From assembly GCA_023374025.1 (NCBI GenBank), contig SIJG01000001.1, positions 5,624,328 to 5,688,327 on the forward strand: DNA of 64,000 bases, read 5' to 3'. Under the pieces are notes generated by a model that worked only from the letters and a program-made list of their open reading frames with translations, was not told the DNA's origin and made no database searches. The position numbers and the translations under genes were made by a program. Shown here one piece after another: positions 1 to 12,900 of this stretch. This stretch comes from Heterodera schachtii (Eukaryota; Nematoda; Chromadorea; Rhabditida; Heteroderidae). The stretch's first letter is position 1. Each line of letters begins with the position of its first letter.

Positions 1-3000
1 TGTTTGAATGCCGACAATTCGCGCCCATTCTCTTGGACCGCAAATCGTCCAATGAATATGTATGTGTTGTGTGTATGTGTGGATAGTTTCCATTTAGACA
101 CATCGCTGATGAGGCTGAACACACGTGAAAATGAGGGAGGGAATGAATGGGCCGGGGGGGGGGGAGAGAGGCGGTTCAGAGGGTGCGGGGGGGGGCGGAG
201 GAATGCGCAGCGCCCCCCCCCCCCCCCCTTCCCAATTCTGTCCCGTTTATCATCATCGTCCCGGGACGCGTGAAAAAAGCTTTTTGTTTGGTTGGGATTG
301 GAGAGGGAGGGAGGGGCGCAATGGAAATGAGCAGAGGGGGGGGGGGGGGGATGGATTCAGCAATTGATGACAACGCGGGACCGGGGGGAGGGGGGGGGGG
401 GGGGGGGGAGGACGGCTTCAAATTGGCCCTTTTCCCTTTCCCGGGAAGGGCTCTCCGCGTCTCAGGCGAGAATCAGTCGCTTTTCCAAGTGAATTGTTCA
501 CAGATTTTCGCCTCCATTCCCTCGCAGCTACCGGGGAAAAAGAGGGGGGGCAATGGGAGTGGGGAAGGGGGGGGGGGGTGCGTTGATTCAGCAGTGCGGG
601 GGCGCAAATGGTCGGAAATGAAAATGGGATAGATGGGCAGTGGGGGGGGGGGGGGGCTAAAGGGTTACAGTCTTCGTGGAAAGGGTAAAACAATGCGAAG
701 GGGGGGGGGGGGGGAAAGACCGCCCCCACATCGGAGGGGGGGAATGATCAGAAGGGCAGGGCACACACAGAACAATGTTTGTCCATGGGTCACATGATCA
801 AATGTTGGCACACATTGCCATTGTGAATGATTAATTGTCTTTTTCAAATTATTTTCGGTAATTTTTCTTCTTTTGCCGCGCTCCCAAAATTCGCTTTTTA
901 ATGCTAAGAAATGCCATTGCAAATAATTCCCAAAGTTTATGAGACACCGCCGACCCCTTCAGTCTTTCCACATCCCACGACCAAACTCAGCTCATCATCA
1001 TCACCATTCCTTCTCCTCCCCTTCCATCCCATCGTTCGCGCATAAAATGATAAATAAAAATTAAATAAACAAAGCGACGGAACGGCGAAGGGCGGGGGGA
1101 GGGGGAGAGAGAAGGGGGAAATGGAGAGGGCGAGAGAAAGAGAGGGCGCAGCAAATGCACACAATCAAAGCGAAAAAAGAGCAGAAAAATGGAAAAATAA
1201 ATTCAAATTCAAATGGAATTGCCCGAGGCATAAAAAAAGGAAAAGCCCTTAGCACAAAACAAACGCATTAAATTGTTAAGCTAAAGTCAAAAGAAAAGCA
1301 CATCCAACGCATTGGGAAGGATTCTCCCGCCCCCTCCTCCGATTCGATCAAAAATGGGCGAGCGGGGGAAGGGGAGGGCGAGTTGGTTGGTGGGCGCGGA
1401 AGTGAAGAGATTACCGTAATTAGGATGAGGATGAGGGAAGGGGGAGGGCGGATATTCACTCCCCCAAAGGCATGGACGGACGACGACTTTGCCCCCTCCC
1501 CCCCCCTGCCCCCTCATTCTGGCATTGTCCCCCCTTTGCCTCCCGCTTTTTGCCATTTATTCAATTCCGTCCCAATTGCGCACGCAACCCTTCCCTTCTC
1601 TTCCCTTCCCTCCCTCCCCCGCCTTTCCCCCCGCCCTTTTGGCCATTCTCTCCTCCCCCGCCTCCCTTTCCTCTCAATCCCTCCGGGAATTCATTTTATG
1701 TACTATTCGGCCCCTTTCTTTTGGCCAAAATGCGAAGTGTGCCACCGCGAGAGGCGCACATTCCAAGCAAATCAATGGCAGCGTCGAAAATTTGGGGGGC
1801 GGTGGACCGGGGAAAAGCATTGCGCAAGAAGTGGGGGCAAGGGGAAGAAAAGCATTGGCAAAGCGAAAGGCATTGCCAAAAAGCGAAAAATATTGCCAAA
1901 ATGGAGAGTAAGCACGGCACTGCCCTTCCAATACGGGGCGGTGCCATTGAAGCGGAGAGAGTGCGCGAAAGCGGCCGAATGGCAGTGCCGCCACACCAAA
2001 GTGAATCGGTTGAGGGGCGGAGTGGCGGCGATGAAATTTTGGGAGTGAATAGGGGGAAGAAAGGGAGGGAGCGGCGGTTGGTATTTTCGGGGAGAGAAGT
2101 TGAGGTCATTGTGGTGGGCGGGGGAAGGGGAGCGCCGGAGGGGACGCGGGGGGAGAGGAGGGGGGCGGGGAGGGGGGAAAGGGGGGCGAATGGACCCCTC
2201 CCCAGCGGCACTTTCACAAACCCGCGGGGAACAATCCAAACTTCGCCTCCTCCTTCGCCATTTGGCACCGGCACTCTCTCCCGCGGTGGCGCCTCCCCCC
2301 CCCCCCCGGCCCAACTAAACGGCACGCCACTGCCACCGGCGGGGCAACGGCAACCACCATTTTTCGGCGTTAGCTCAGGAAGACGACGGGAGCGGGGGAA
2401 GGACCAATATTTTTGGGAGGGGCTGCGAGGATTGGGGTGGGAGAGGGAAGGGGAAATGGCGCCTTCGCTGCCCCCACCCCTTGAGAAGCGCCATCGGAGG
2501 CCGTCGGACGGACAAATTCCCCCCTCCCCCAACGCCACCCGCTTTTCCCCTCCCCTTTCTTGGGAAAACGGCCAAAACGAGAGAGGACGACGGATGGCCA
2601 AAAAGATGGACGGACTCCTTTTGGGGGCTTTTCTTCCTTTTGCGCATGGGCCAAAGGGACTTAGGGAGTGGGGGAATTGGCCCGAAACTGAGGGGGCGGG
2701 GGAGGTGGGCAAAGCGAGTGCCGTGCCGAGACCCACTCGCTTTTCCCCTCCCTCCGCTGCTCATCAGCGGCGAGTGCCGTTGTGCGCGTCCCAGGGGGAC
2801 TTGCCGAAAAACTTATTGGCTGCGGCCCTCTCCGCGGAAGATGGATAAGGGACGGAAATGGCACTGCCGAAATGAGTTGGGGGATTTGGGGGAAGAACCA
2901 AAGAATGGGCGGGGGACACATTCTGGCGATGGCCGCGCGGCGAGCACAAAACGACGAAAGTTTGGAGGGAGAGGCGAAGTGCCGCCCCTCCGGCAATTGC

Positions 3001-6000
3001 CCAGGGGCCAAAATTCCGCCGAATGTTTTGTTCACTGCCCGGGATTATTTTTGGTGTTTTGGGGTGGGGGAGGGCAGCAGCGACGGCATTCGGTCGACTT
3101 CGCCCAGCAGCTGTGCCCTCGGGCGCCAAAAGGCTTTCCCATTGCCCCCCCCCCCCCTCCGTCCCTCCGGCGGCCCATTCTCTTTGGCCCCGCCGTTGGC
3201 GGCGTTGCGCAGACTCCGGCCGACGAGGCCAACAACAGACTGCCCCTTTAGACCCCCGAAGGCATACCAAATGTTTTCCAATTCCGGGGGGAATTTGCCC
3301 CGCGGGGGCACTCTTATCTAAGCGAAGAATGGGAGAGAGGAGGGAAAGCTTCTCGTGAAGAAAGCATTCTTCCGTCCTCCGTTTCCATTGTTGTCCTCCG
3401 CCGCCGTGCTCCTTCCAACGGGCAAAGTTTGGACTGACGGGGGAAGCGGCGACCAAAAGCAGCGCGAAGAGAATGAATTTTTAAAGGGCCATTTTTAAAT
3501 GGGCGGGGGGGGGGGTCAATGGGGAAAAGTTGTGGAAAGAGAGGGAGGGGGGGGGGGGGAGAAAGGGGGGAATTGGCAAAAAGGGCGACGGACTTGGAAA
3601 GGGGGGACGGGAGGACGGAATTCTGCTGTTGTTCTGGGAAAGGGCAAGCGACCGAAACACACGCACTAAATAATGACAAAATGCACAGTTTCCCCCCTTT
3701 TCTCTTCCTCCCCCCGTCACACACCGCCAGCCCAAATCAGAGAATCCGCGCGGGGATTAGAGAAGGCACTGTGTGAATATGCAAACTCTGCTGGAGGAGA
3801 AGGGCGGACGACGGACATTGGCGAAGGGTTCGGTGGAGTTGGGAAGTGATTGTCATCCCAAACACTTCACAATCGGCGGACGTGGGGAGGAGAGATGGGC
3901 AAACGGACGGACGGCGGAGGGAATGAAACGGTGCGGTGATGGGACGGAGAGAGGGGGGGGGGGGGGGGGGGAAGGGAGGGGAAGGGAGGGACTGACTGAC
4001 GGGACGGTGACGGTTAACCCCCCCCCCCCCCCCTTATCAATTGCCCCAACCAATGCGCAAAGTGCGCGTCCCCCCCCCCCCCCCGCCGCCCCCTCACCCC
4101 ACCATATCATATTGAACAAAATGTGGTGGAAGTGAGCAACCGATAGCCAAGCCCCAACAACCCCTCCCTCCGCCCGCCCAATTCCCATCACTTCGCCTTC
4201 ATCCGTCCGTCCGACCACCAAATCATCGAATCGTCGGATGGTCCCCTCCCCCCCTCCCCCCCCCCCCCACCGTTTCGTTGTCACTGCCCCCGTGCCTTTC
4301 TTATCTGTTCTAACTGCTTGCTCTCTTTCACCCTCTTCTCATTGACAGGGAATGGCTGCTGATCGCGCCTCTCCTCCACAGTCTTTTCGATGCGCACAAA
4401 TCCCTCCCCCCCCCCTCCCCATCTCTTCCCTCCCCCCCCCCCCTCCCCATCTCTTCCCCTTCCCTCCATCTCTCCTCCTTTTCCCCCCTCTGCTCTTTGT
4501 TCTCTCCGTGTGTTTTGCCGTTGGCAAAAACAATTCAAATTTCATTCCCTCTGCCAAATTCTGACGTTTTGCGCTTTGTCCTCCGATTGTCCGTCCGTCC
4601 CCCGCACTTTTCGGTGCCTTTTGTTGTGTACATTTTGTGACAGACAGCCAAAGCTGCTGCAGCTTCAGCCGATCTTTCTCCTCCCCCTTCTGCTTTGACC
4701 ATTATCGACCCCGGCAATCTTTGCGACGAATGGAAAAGGAAAAAAAAGGGGGGGGGGGAAATGGGACCCGGGGGGGGGGGGGAAGAGTTTTGTGTCCCAT
4801 CCTTTCCCTTTTCCCCCCTTTTCGTCCCATCCCTTCGCCGTCCGTTCTTCCGCCGTATGTGTGAAATCGTAAAGCGCGCAAAAAGCCGTCCTCCCCCCTC
4901 CCCGGGCCTTTTTTGTTTTTACACTGAAAGAGAAGCGGCGACCGACCGACGGCCGGTGAATTCCAAATTCCGCCGTCGCGCGATGGGCGCTGAATAATCA
5001 TCATCAACATTATCGGGGGGGCGGGGGGGGGGGTAAAGGGGGAAAGGGGGAGGTGAAATGTGACGGGGGGAGGGGGGGGGGGGGGGTGTTGTAGGTGGAC
5101 CGAGGGAGGGACACCACCGATCGGACGGCGACGATGTCCACACATTTTATGGTTCAAATGGGAGAGGGGGCGGGGGCACTTTGAGAGAGTGGGGGGGGGG
5201 AGGAGAGTTTATGATTTTACAGATTGGGAGGGGGCGAGAGGGAATTTTAATCTGAATAAAAATTAATTGCCTGGGGGGGGGGAATAAATGCACTGTGAGA
5301 CATGTGATCATCATTATTATCATCAGGACAGATGAAAATGCGCGAATGTGAATGGGCTAATTTACCAATTGCCCCTGAGGGCATAGCCGTGGCAAAACGT
5401 AATTCCCACAGCAATGAAAGAATGAATGGATGAATGAATGATCTGTTGGAATGGACTCGTCCCGGTGCTCACAAGAAATGAAATGGCGGGTGATGGGACG
5501 GGTCGGTCTGCCAATGTCTGCCGGTGCGGGACCGACCCCTCCCCCCCCCCCCCCCCCTCCGACAGAATGATTCATTCTCGACTGAGCGGATGGATGGGTG
5601 GTTGGGATGGGATGGGAAGGGAAGGGTCTCGAGACACACAAAATTGCCAGCCATTCGGAATCCGTCCATTTATTCCCCCCGAGGCCATTTGCCGGCGGTG
5701 CAACAGCCGCGCCCTCCCCTCCCCCCCCCCCCCCCCATCGATCCTTCGCCTTCCCTTTCTCGCCCGGGGCGCTTGACTTCTTTCTTTGCCCCTCCTCCGC
5801 CCGCGCATTGTCAGCAGTTCACTCTCGCGGCCGATCCAAGACTTTGTCCAGGGAGCATCATCACCCATTAGGCCGTTACTTTCCAGTGAACATTTGTTGC
5901 CTCGGGCAATAAAATGGGCGGGCGATAGAGTGTGTGTTAGTGAGAGAAACAGACGATAAGGGTGCGATAGAGAGGGAGAGAGAAGGAGAGAGAGGGAGGC

Positions 6001-6979
6001 AGAAACACACTGAGTGAGTGAGAGAGTGAGGGATCACCCGAGAGAGAAGGGGAGTGGGAGAGGGGGGGGGGGGGAGAGAGTCCGACTTCGCCCAATTCAT
6101 TCTTCACCGATCACCACCGTTTCCTTCCCTCCTGACTGCTGATGCTGGACCGACCCTGCTTCTTACTGCCGCGCAATAAGAAAGCGAAAAGGGTGGAGAG
6201 GGGCGGGGGAAGGAACAGTTGGCGCGGAGACCGAAAAGTAATGTGATGGGTGATCACACTGCTTTCCCTCCCCCTAATACCCCTCCACTCCGTCCGTACA
6301 CTCTTTCGTTGTCCATATGGCGGGGTGTAAAGCGCGGCAGGCAATGGGCCCAATCGCGGGGGGGGGCGGGAGAGGGAAGGGGGGGGGGGTGATCGGTCGG
6401 TAGGAAGAGCCCCCCTTCCCCTTCGCTTCTGGCGCTGCTGATGAGATTAATGCTTTTCCTTTCCCTCCTGCGTCAACCGACCGACCAATCCGCGAAGGAT
6501 AACCGCGAAAACAACGACAATTGGGGGGAGGGGGTAAATGGTCTAAAGGAAACGAAACGATTTGAAGGGGAGGGGGGGGGCGGATGAGACAATGTCAACC
6601 AACCAACAGTGATCAGATAATGATCGGACAGTGATCAGACGGATCAGATGAGATGATTCAATTGACAGACAAAGGCACAGTGATCAGAGAAAACAACAAA
6701 TTTATCACTCGGAAAATAAAATGGAAAGAATCAATGTATAAAAGAGCAGCAAAAAGAGATCAGATCTCTTCGTTTTCTATTGGTCGTCGTTTTTTGCTCA
6801 ACTTAGGCACTTCGGAGAGGTGGGGTCACTGGTGAGCCAAGGGCATTTCTGAACAGTCGCATTTTTCAACTCAAATCCCATCCTTAGCTCCGTCCTTTCA
6901 TTAATCGAGAGTCTCGAATCGAGAAACCCTTTCTTTATTGGGTTTCACAATAATCCCCCAATTATCCGTTGTCAATCCT
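1..6979. other. Gene-poor GC-rich spacer with poly-G/poly-C tracts
   Basis: I see no supportable gene here. The stretch is full of uninterrupted G or C runs of 9-20 bases (for example near 209-228, 380-409, 3956-3971, 4019-4033, 5539-5557) and simple purine- or pyrimidine-rich sequence. The long open frames between about 1,470 and 3,460 overlap on both strands, are Pro/Gly/Arg-rich and show no domain, which is what high GC alone produces. Near 6,600-6,770 the composition changes and copies of TGATCAG appear. The end of the stretch holds the presumed 3' untranslated region of the ion-channel gene, with its polyadenylation signal at 6,934-6,939. A promoter or a non-coding RNA cannot be excluded. 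Confidence 0.6.
6934..6939 (-). terminator. Polyadenylation signal of the ion-channel gene
   Basis: On the minus strand an AATAAA hexamer lies about 40 bases after the TGA stop at 6,980 of the ligand-gated channel gene. Position and sequence fit a cleavage/polyadenylation signal. Confidence 0.5.
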
Positions 6980-9900
6980 CTAGTCCCCCCCCCCCGGGGG
7001 TTTCGTCGCTTCGCTTTTCCCTCCCTTTGCTTTTCCACTCACCAAATTCTGTTGTCCACATGGATTGTGTCCGATGGAGCAGTACCAATCGTGGTAGAAG
7101 AACAGCCACATTGTGGTGAACAGCAGGGACACGTAAAACACCAGCGAAAGCAATTCCAACCGACGGATGGCCTTTTGCCAATCACTTTCCATGTCATTTT
7201 GGGGTGTCATCGACACAATGTCCTGCCTGTGACATTCTCGGGGGGATTTTTTCGGATTTGAGAAGATTGTGCCACCTTATGCCCTGCACATTTCGCTCCA
7301 ATCGGCACAAACCGAACGCCAACTCATCGATCAGTTGCTGGAAGCACTGGTAGAGCAGCAATTTGTCTTGGTGAAGAAGACTGTGCCGCTTCCGAAGCAT
7401 GGAAGTGGGCAAAGGGAAGGACTGAAAAGGAAGGCATTTTAAACGGGGGGACGGAGCAATAAATGACGAATGACAGGGGATGGGACAAAATATCGCCGCC
7501 CGAAATCTCGCCCAAAAAATACATAAGCCGGCAACTCGTACAAAGGCAATTCGTACATAAGCTTAGGATAAAGCTTTAGGCTTAGGCCTAATCATAGGCT
7601 TACTTGGGCCTAGGCTTAGTCTTTATTTTTTTTAAATTTTTATTGAAACGAGTTGCGTTTTACGAGTTGCCATTGACTCAATCGAAAAGGGACTAGGAAG
7701 CGAACAAAGCGATTTTTTAGCGGAATGCTTCTTTTAACTTTCGGCGGTGAGATTTTGGGGTGCACCCCAAATGACAACCCAAATCCAGCAGATATTGGGA
7801 AAAGAAACTCCGATGGATTGAGAATTTTCAAATTTTTATTTATTCTGCTAATATTTCGCACACAAAATACTGGCACAAAAGTGCTGCTATTAGGCGGAGA
7901 AGTTTCTATTTTTGGGGTTTCGTTTTCGCCTTTTCGATGATTATTATGCATTACCTAATTAGGGCATTGCCCTTTCAATTAGCCCTTAATTACTTAATTA
8001 CCCCCCCCCCCCCCTCTGCGGCGACCTCTTCGACCTCCTTTTGCTCCCGCGTGCTTTTTGCGCTTCCGCTCGTCCGTTTCCGTCCATCCCCACTCCTTCG
8101 TGGCATTAGCCTCAACAAACTCTTCGCCACCACTTTCGTTGTCGTCGCCGTCGTTTTTTCGGCTTCGGCGTTTCGCTGCCGTTCGGACGGCGTCGGCGAA
8201 ACGCAGCGCAACAAATTGCTGTCAGAGCCTCCGATGCCCGCAAATCCGTTCAAATGGCCGCACAATGCGCTGCCCATTCGGCTGGCACGCCGACCGCACG
8301 CCGTTGTCGCGGGGGTCGAAGTCAGCAAAGTGTCCTAAGTGGAAAATGGGCAGGAAAAGCAGGGAAATGGGGAGAAAAGGGGGAAAAGCATAGCCAAAAA
8401 GAGGGAAAATGAAAGAAGGAAAAGCATAGCCAAAAAGAGGGAAAAGGGGAAAAAAGAATGGACAAAAAGGGGAAATGCTTGGCTAATGAAAGGAAAGAGA
8501 AGGAGGAGAAGCGCTGAATTTGAGAAGCCCACTTACTGACCATTTCGCCTGCTCCGTCCTCCCCTCCGTTGTGCTTTTGTTGGCGCTGTGCTTCTCTGGC
8601 ACGCTTGGCTTTGGAGAAGCGGAAGCTGTACCCCATGCTAAAGCGATGTAAACGGTAAGCAATGCCAATGGTATTTGCCACTAATTTGCCCTAATTTTCA
8701 ATTAATCCCCCTGGCTTAATTGTCCAATTATCGCTCGCCTTATCCTCCGTTTGCGCCGCTCAATTGCAATCATCCAACGCAAATAAAAGGGCACGTGGTG
8801 GTGAATGCGCACATTCCGTTCCACGTAAACGAACATCTGACAGGGAAAATGACCACGGAACGATCGAATTGGGAACATACCGAACTGAAAAGGGAAAAGG
8901 AAAGGGAATAAATGATCAGAGAAAGGGGGGGGGAGAAAAAGTCACACGTTGTGACGGTGGACATGCCGACGATGGCCAACAGCATAAAGTAGTAAAGACC
9001 TTGAGCAAAAAGGGGAGAGGGGAAGAGTCTGATCAGAGAAGAGGCAATAGAGGGCTCTGATCAGCAGAACAGAAGGAGTGATCAGAGAGAGGGGAAATGG
9101 ATAAATGTGAGGAAGAAAGGGGCAATACAACGAATGTGACTGATCTTCAGGAGCGATAGGAGGAAAAAATACAGTCGGAGATAAAGGAAAGTGTGATGAG
9201 AGAAACAGATTGATGGGAAGACAGAGGAAAAGTAAACAAAAAGTGATTAGAATCAGATGGAGGAGTGATCAGAACGACTGACCGATCAGGGGAATGCCGG
9301 AGAATGAGCCACGCCCCTTGCGACTGCTGGAGATGCTGAACTTGGGCATGTCTTCGACGATGGCCAACAAAATCATGGACATGCTAAACATTTGGACAAT
9401 TCGTTTGAATTGGGTGCCGTGGCATTCACTCGCCTCATCAGTGTCATTATGCCAAGTCGGAATTTGGCGTCTCTTAACAAAAAAAGACCGTTAAAGGTCG
9501 GCTTTTGCCCTCTCAACCTCATTTTTCCGCTTGTGCTCGGCGTGTGGAAACCGATGACGGCGACAAGCGCTGAAAAGGGCCAATACCGTATATTTGATTG
9601 GGGTTGGGGTACGGTGCTGGCAAGCGAAAGAAAAAACAAAACTGACTTATGATGGCACTGGGAATGACCAAGTTGAACACCTTAAGTGGGAAAATAACAA
9701 ACTAATTAATTAATCAATCAAGCAATTAATTAACTAATTAGCCATGTCGTGGCACTGCTATTAACTCACATAGTAAAAGCTTTGCCGTCCCACCACCAAG
9801 TCAATGACGACCATTTCCCAGAACAGCGGGGGATCCAAATAGTCGTACAGAAAGCCATCCGAAGTGATGTGACTTTGAGCCTTAAGCAAAAGGAGGGGGA

Positions 9901-12900
9901 GAGAGTGCCAAAGGAAAAAAGAAAAACAAGGGCCTAATTAGTGGCCAAATATCCAAATTTAAATGCGTGACAAAATGCCAAATTGCGTCGGACGGACCAG
10001 ATCAAGTTGCCATTCTTGGTTGTCGTAGAAGTCTATCAAGGACAGATTCTTGGAGAACAGTGAGTATTTGATAGAGTCATTTGAATGGGCCCAGGAGCCA
10101 AGCAAAAGAGTGCAGCGTTGGCTGAAAAGGACGGGAAATTGGCCAAGGGAAAGGGCGGCGAAGGAGCGATCAGTGATCAGTGGTAAGTGGGAGGGTGTTT
10201 TCAGAGTCTTAGCAATTACAATTTTATGACTGATCGATCATTGATCGGATGTCTGATCAGAGAACTGAACTGATCAGTCGCTTTTATTGACTTTTCCGGT
10301 CAAACCTTTCCATTTCAAATATCTTAAATTTTTTCATTCATTTGATGTGCCATTGTCACATCACACAACTCACATGTCAAAGGGAAAGAATTTGACGTCA
10401 ACCTAAAAAAAAAAAATGGGAAAATGGCGAATTTATTGCTAAAACAAAACAAAGTGCCGACCGAACTGCACAACGATTCCGTGCTAAAAAGGGTGTTCAT
10501 TAATTAGTCAGCTAATTAGGCAAATGATTGCCTTTCTCACCTGAAGGGAATCCAATAGCGCACGTGCCCTGGGGGAGGAAAAGTGCCAATTTTTGCATTT
10601 TTAATCATTTAAATTGACCCTTTTTGTGCTCACCGGTGTAATTGACTCGGACATCGTTGTTCGACTGCAATTTGACGGCGTCGTTAAAATTGACGGAATA
10701 ATACAACGAAAATTCAGGGATCCAAATGTCAGTTGAGGCTGAAAAGGAATAATTGGCCCTAAGGTCAAAAAGGCAATTAGTCAAAGGCCGAGAGTCACTC
10801 TCGACAAAAACAAACCCAAGAAAATTTCGGTGGCGCCGTCGTAAGTGCCCGGGTCCCACTGGAGAAATTCGTCTTGCCAATACTGAAAATGACAGAATTT
10901 GGTGACCAAAGCAGTTGAAGGAAGGAACGCCAACGCCCTTTTGCTTGATCAATTAATTAATTATTTCTCTTTTTCCCATTTCGCTTTTGTTTTTCTCCGT
11001 CCGTTTTTCTCCGACGCATTTAATTAATTGGGCCCAATTGCCTTTTGCGCCTTTTTTCTTCGTCTTTTCCTTTCGTTTCTTCGCCCCAGGGCCTTTTCTT
11101 CCTTTTTTTTCTTTTCGCTCCTCCGACCCATCGAAAGTGAAAAAAAGGGGGGAAACGAAGAAGAGGAAGAAGAAGAGGAAGAAGGAGTTAAGTTAAGGGG
11201 TTGTTCTTCCTCCCTCCCTTTTCAGTTTCGTCGTTTCTCCCCCAAAAATTACACCGCCACAGACTTAGCGCATTTATTTGTCAGCTCAAACGGACCCAAA
11301 AATGTTGCGGCAGTGTCCCCCGCCTTTTCCCACGTTTTGCCCCCCTTTTGTTGGCACCTTTCGGTTGGCATTTCTCTTTTCCCTTTTGTTGGCATTCGTT
11401 TCCGCAACTCAGTTCCTCCGCTCCAAAACACGTGCACTTTTTCATTTTTTTCCCATTTAATTCAAATTTCCCTGAAGGGATTGACCAATGCAATGCCGAC
11501 AAAAGCAGCGTCGGCTGCGGCCCGGCGGGGAAATGCGTGCCGTTTCCGCACGGTGCGCGGTGCCAATGCGCAAGCGGACGGATGGGCACAGAGTGCCAAA
11601 GTGAGTGTCGCCTACTTTCAATTCTGGCACATTCTCGACCTGAGAAGGGCGATCCATTGGGACGGACAATTATCATTATAAAGCGAACGGCACCAGCGGG
11701 GGGCGGATCCTTTTAATTATTTTCGAGAGTTGCCGGATTACTTTTTGCTTATGATCCCATGATTATCTCATTCTGAATCCCTTTCAGGGCCTTGCCAGGT
11801 TCGTTTCTTTCGTGTTTTCCCTCCGGCGTCGTCCCTCTCACTCTCTCCCCCCCCCCCCCCTAAAAAGGACATTTACAATTCGTGCGACCGATGGCTTCAG
11901 GAGGGCCGCTGCGTTTGGACGCGTCCCTTCTCCGCTTTCTTCTTGGACAATTGTCCGTTCACTTGCGGAATTTGTCAGAGAGCAGCTGGACAAAAAAGTC
12001 AAATTTTGATTCAAATTTGGCAAAACGATTTGCCAAGGCCTTCCGGTTCCGCTCCCGCCAATGTTGGAGCCGTTGGCCTGGTTTGTCGGACGGTGGCAGA
12101 CCCAAACAATTGGACGGCACTCGGACCGATTCCCGGCACCGTTGTCGCGCGGGCCGTACATTGAGGTAAGAATGGCACAAACAGTGAAGCAATGCGGTGC
12201 ACCCTAAGACTCCAACGCCGAAATTCCGCCGAGACATAACTCCGCCAGAGCAAAAAATTTTCATTCGAAATCTTGAAAAAAATTTTTCTTAGAGAATTTG
12301 AAGAAAAAAATATTTTCAAAAAATTTTCCAGCGGTTTTTTTGAAAAATATTTTTTTTAATTTTTTTTTGGCGGAGTTTCGGCGGCGGAGTTTTGTCCTGC
12401 TCCGGAAGCAATGCCGATCAAATTGGCTCGCTCTGCTCAGATTTTGGACGTCCAATTAGCCGAAGTGCCTTCTTTCGACCGACCACCGCTGAACATCAGG
12501 TCGAGTCGAACTGCTCCAACTCATCCGATCAACTTTTGTGGTTGAAGTGTGACGGCACGCACTTTGGACGGATGGGACGAGCACAACGAAGTGGGCTTTC
12601 TGACGGTGAAACCGGCGCATGAAGACAACTGGTTTCATGGAGGAAGTGGGCCGAACGCCGCACGGACGCGACATGGTGGCCATGGAGTTGGTCAGCAACA
12701 CCGGTGAATAAAATACCGGCATGGAGACGAACTCGACGAGAGTCTCGGCCAACCATTTTTGCTTGACCAACACCAAATTAAGGCATCATGACCATTGAGG
12801 AGGGCGAGTTGTTCGGGCCCGGTGTTTTGTCAATGTCCACGCGATGGCATCGCGAGTTTCGGCCTCATGGCGACGAAACGGGCGACCGAATTCAATTGGA

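Noticed and set aside
1472..3456. Long GC-rich open frames on both strands (458, 346 and 230 codons)
   Set aside because: They overlap each other in many frames, are Pro/Arg/Gly-rich and have no domain or codon signal; high GC with few stop codons explains them.
12409..12703. Nitrobindin part of the nested gene as a pseudogene with a stop and frameshift
   Set aside because: Three short introns (ending at 12440, 12500-12547 and 12606-12642) with GT-AG borders restore one open frame that matches the family; the last is still the weakest.
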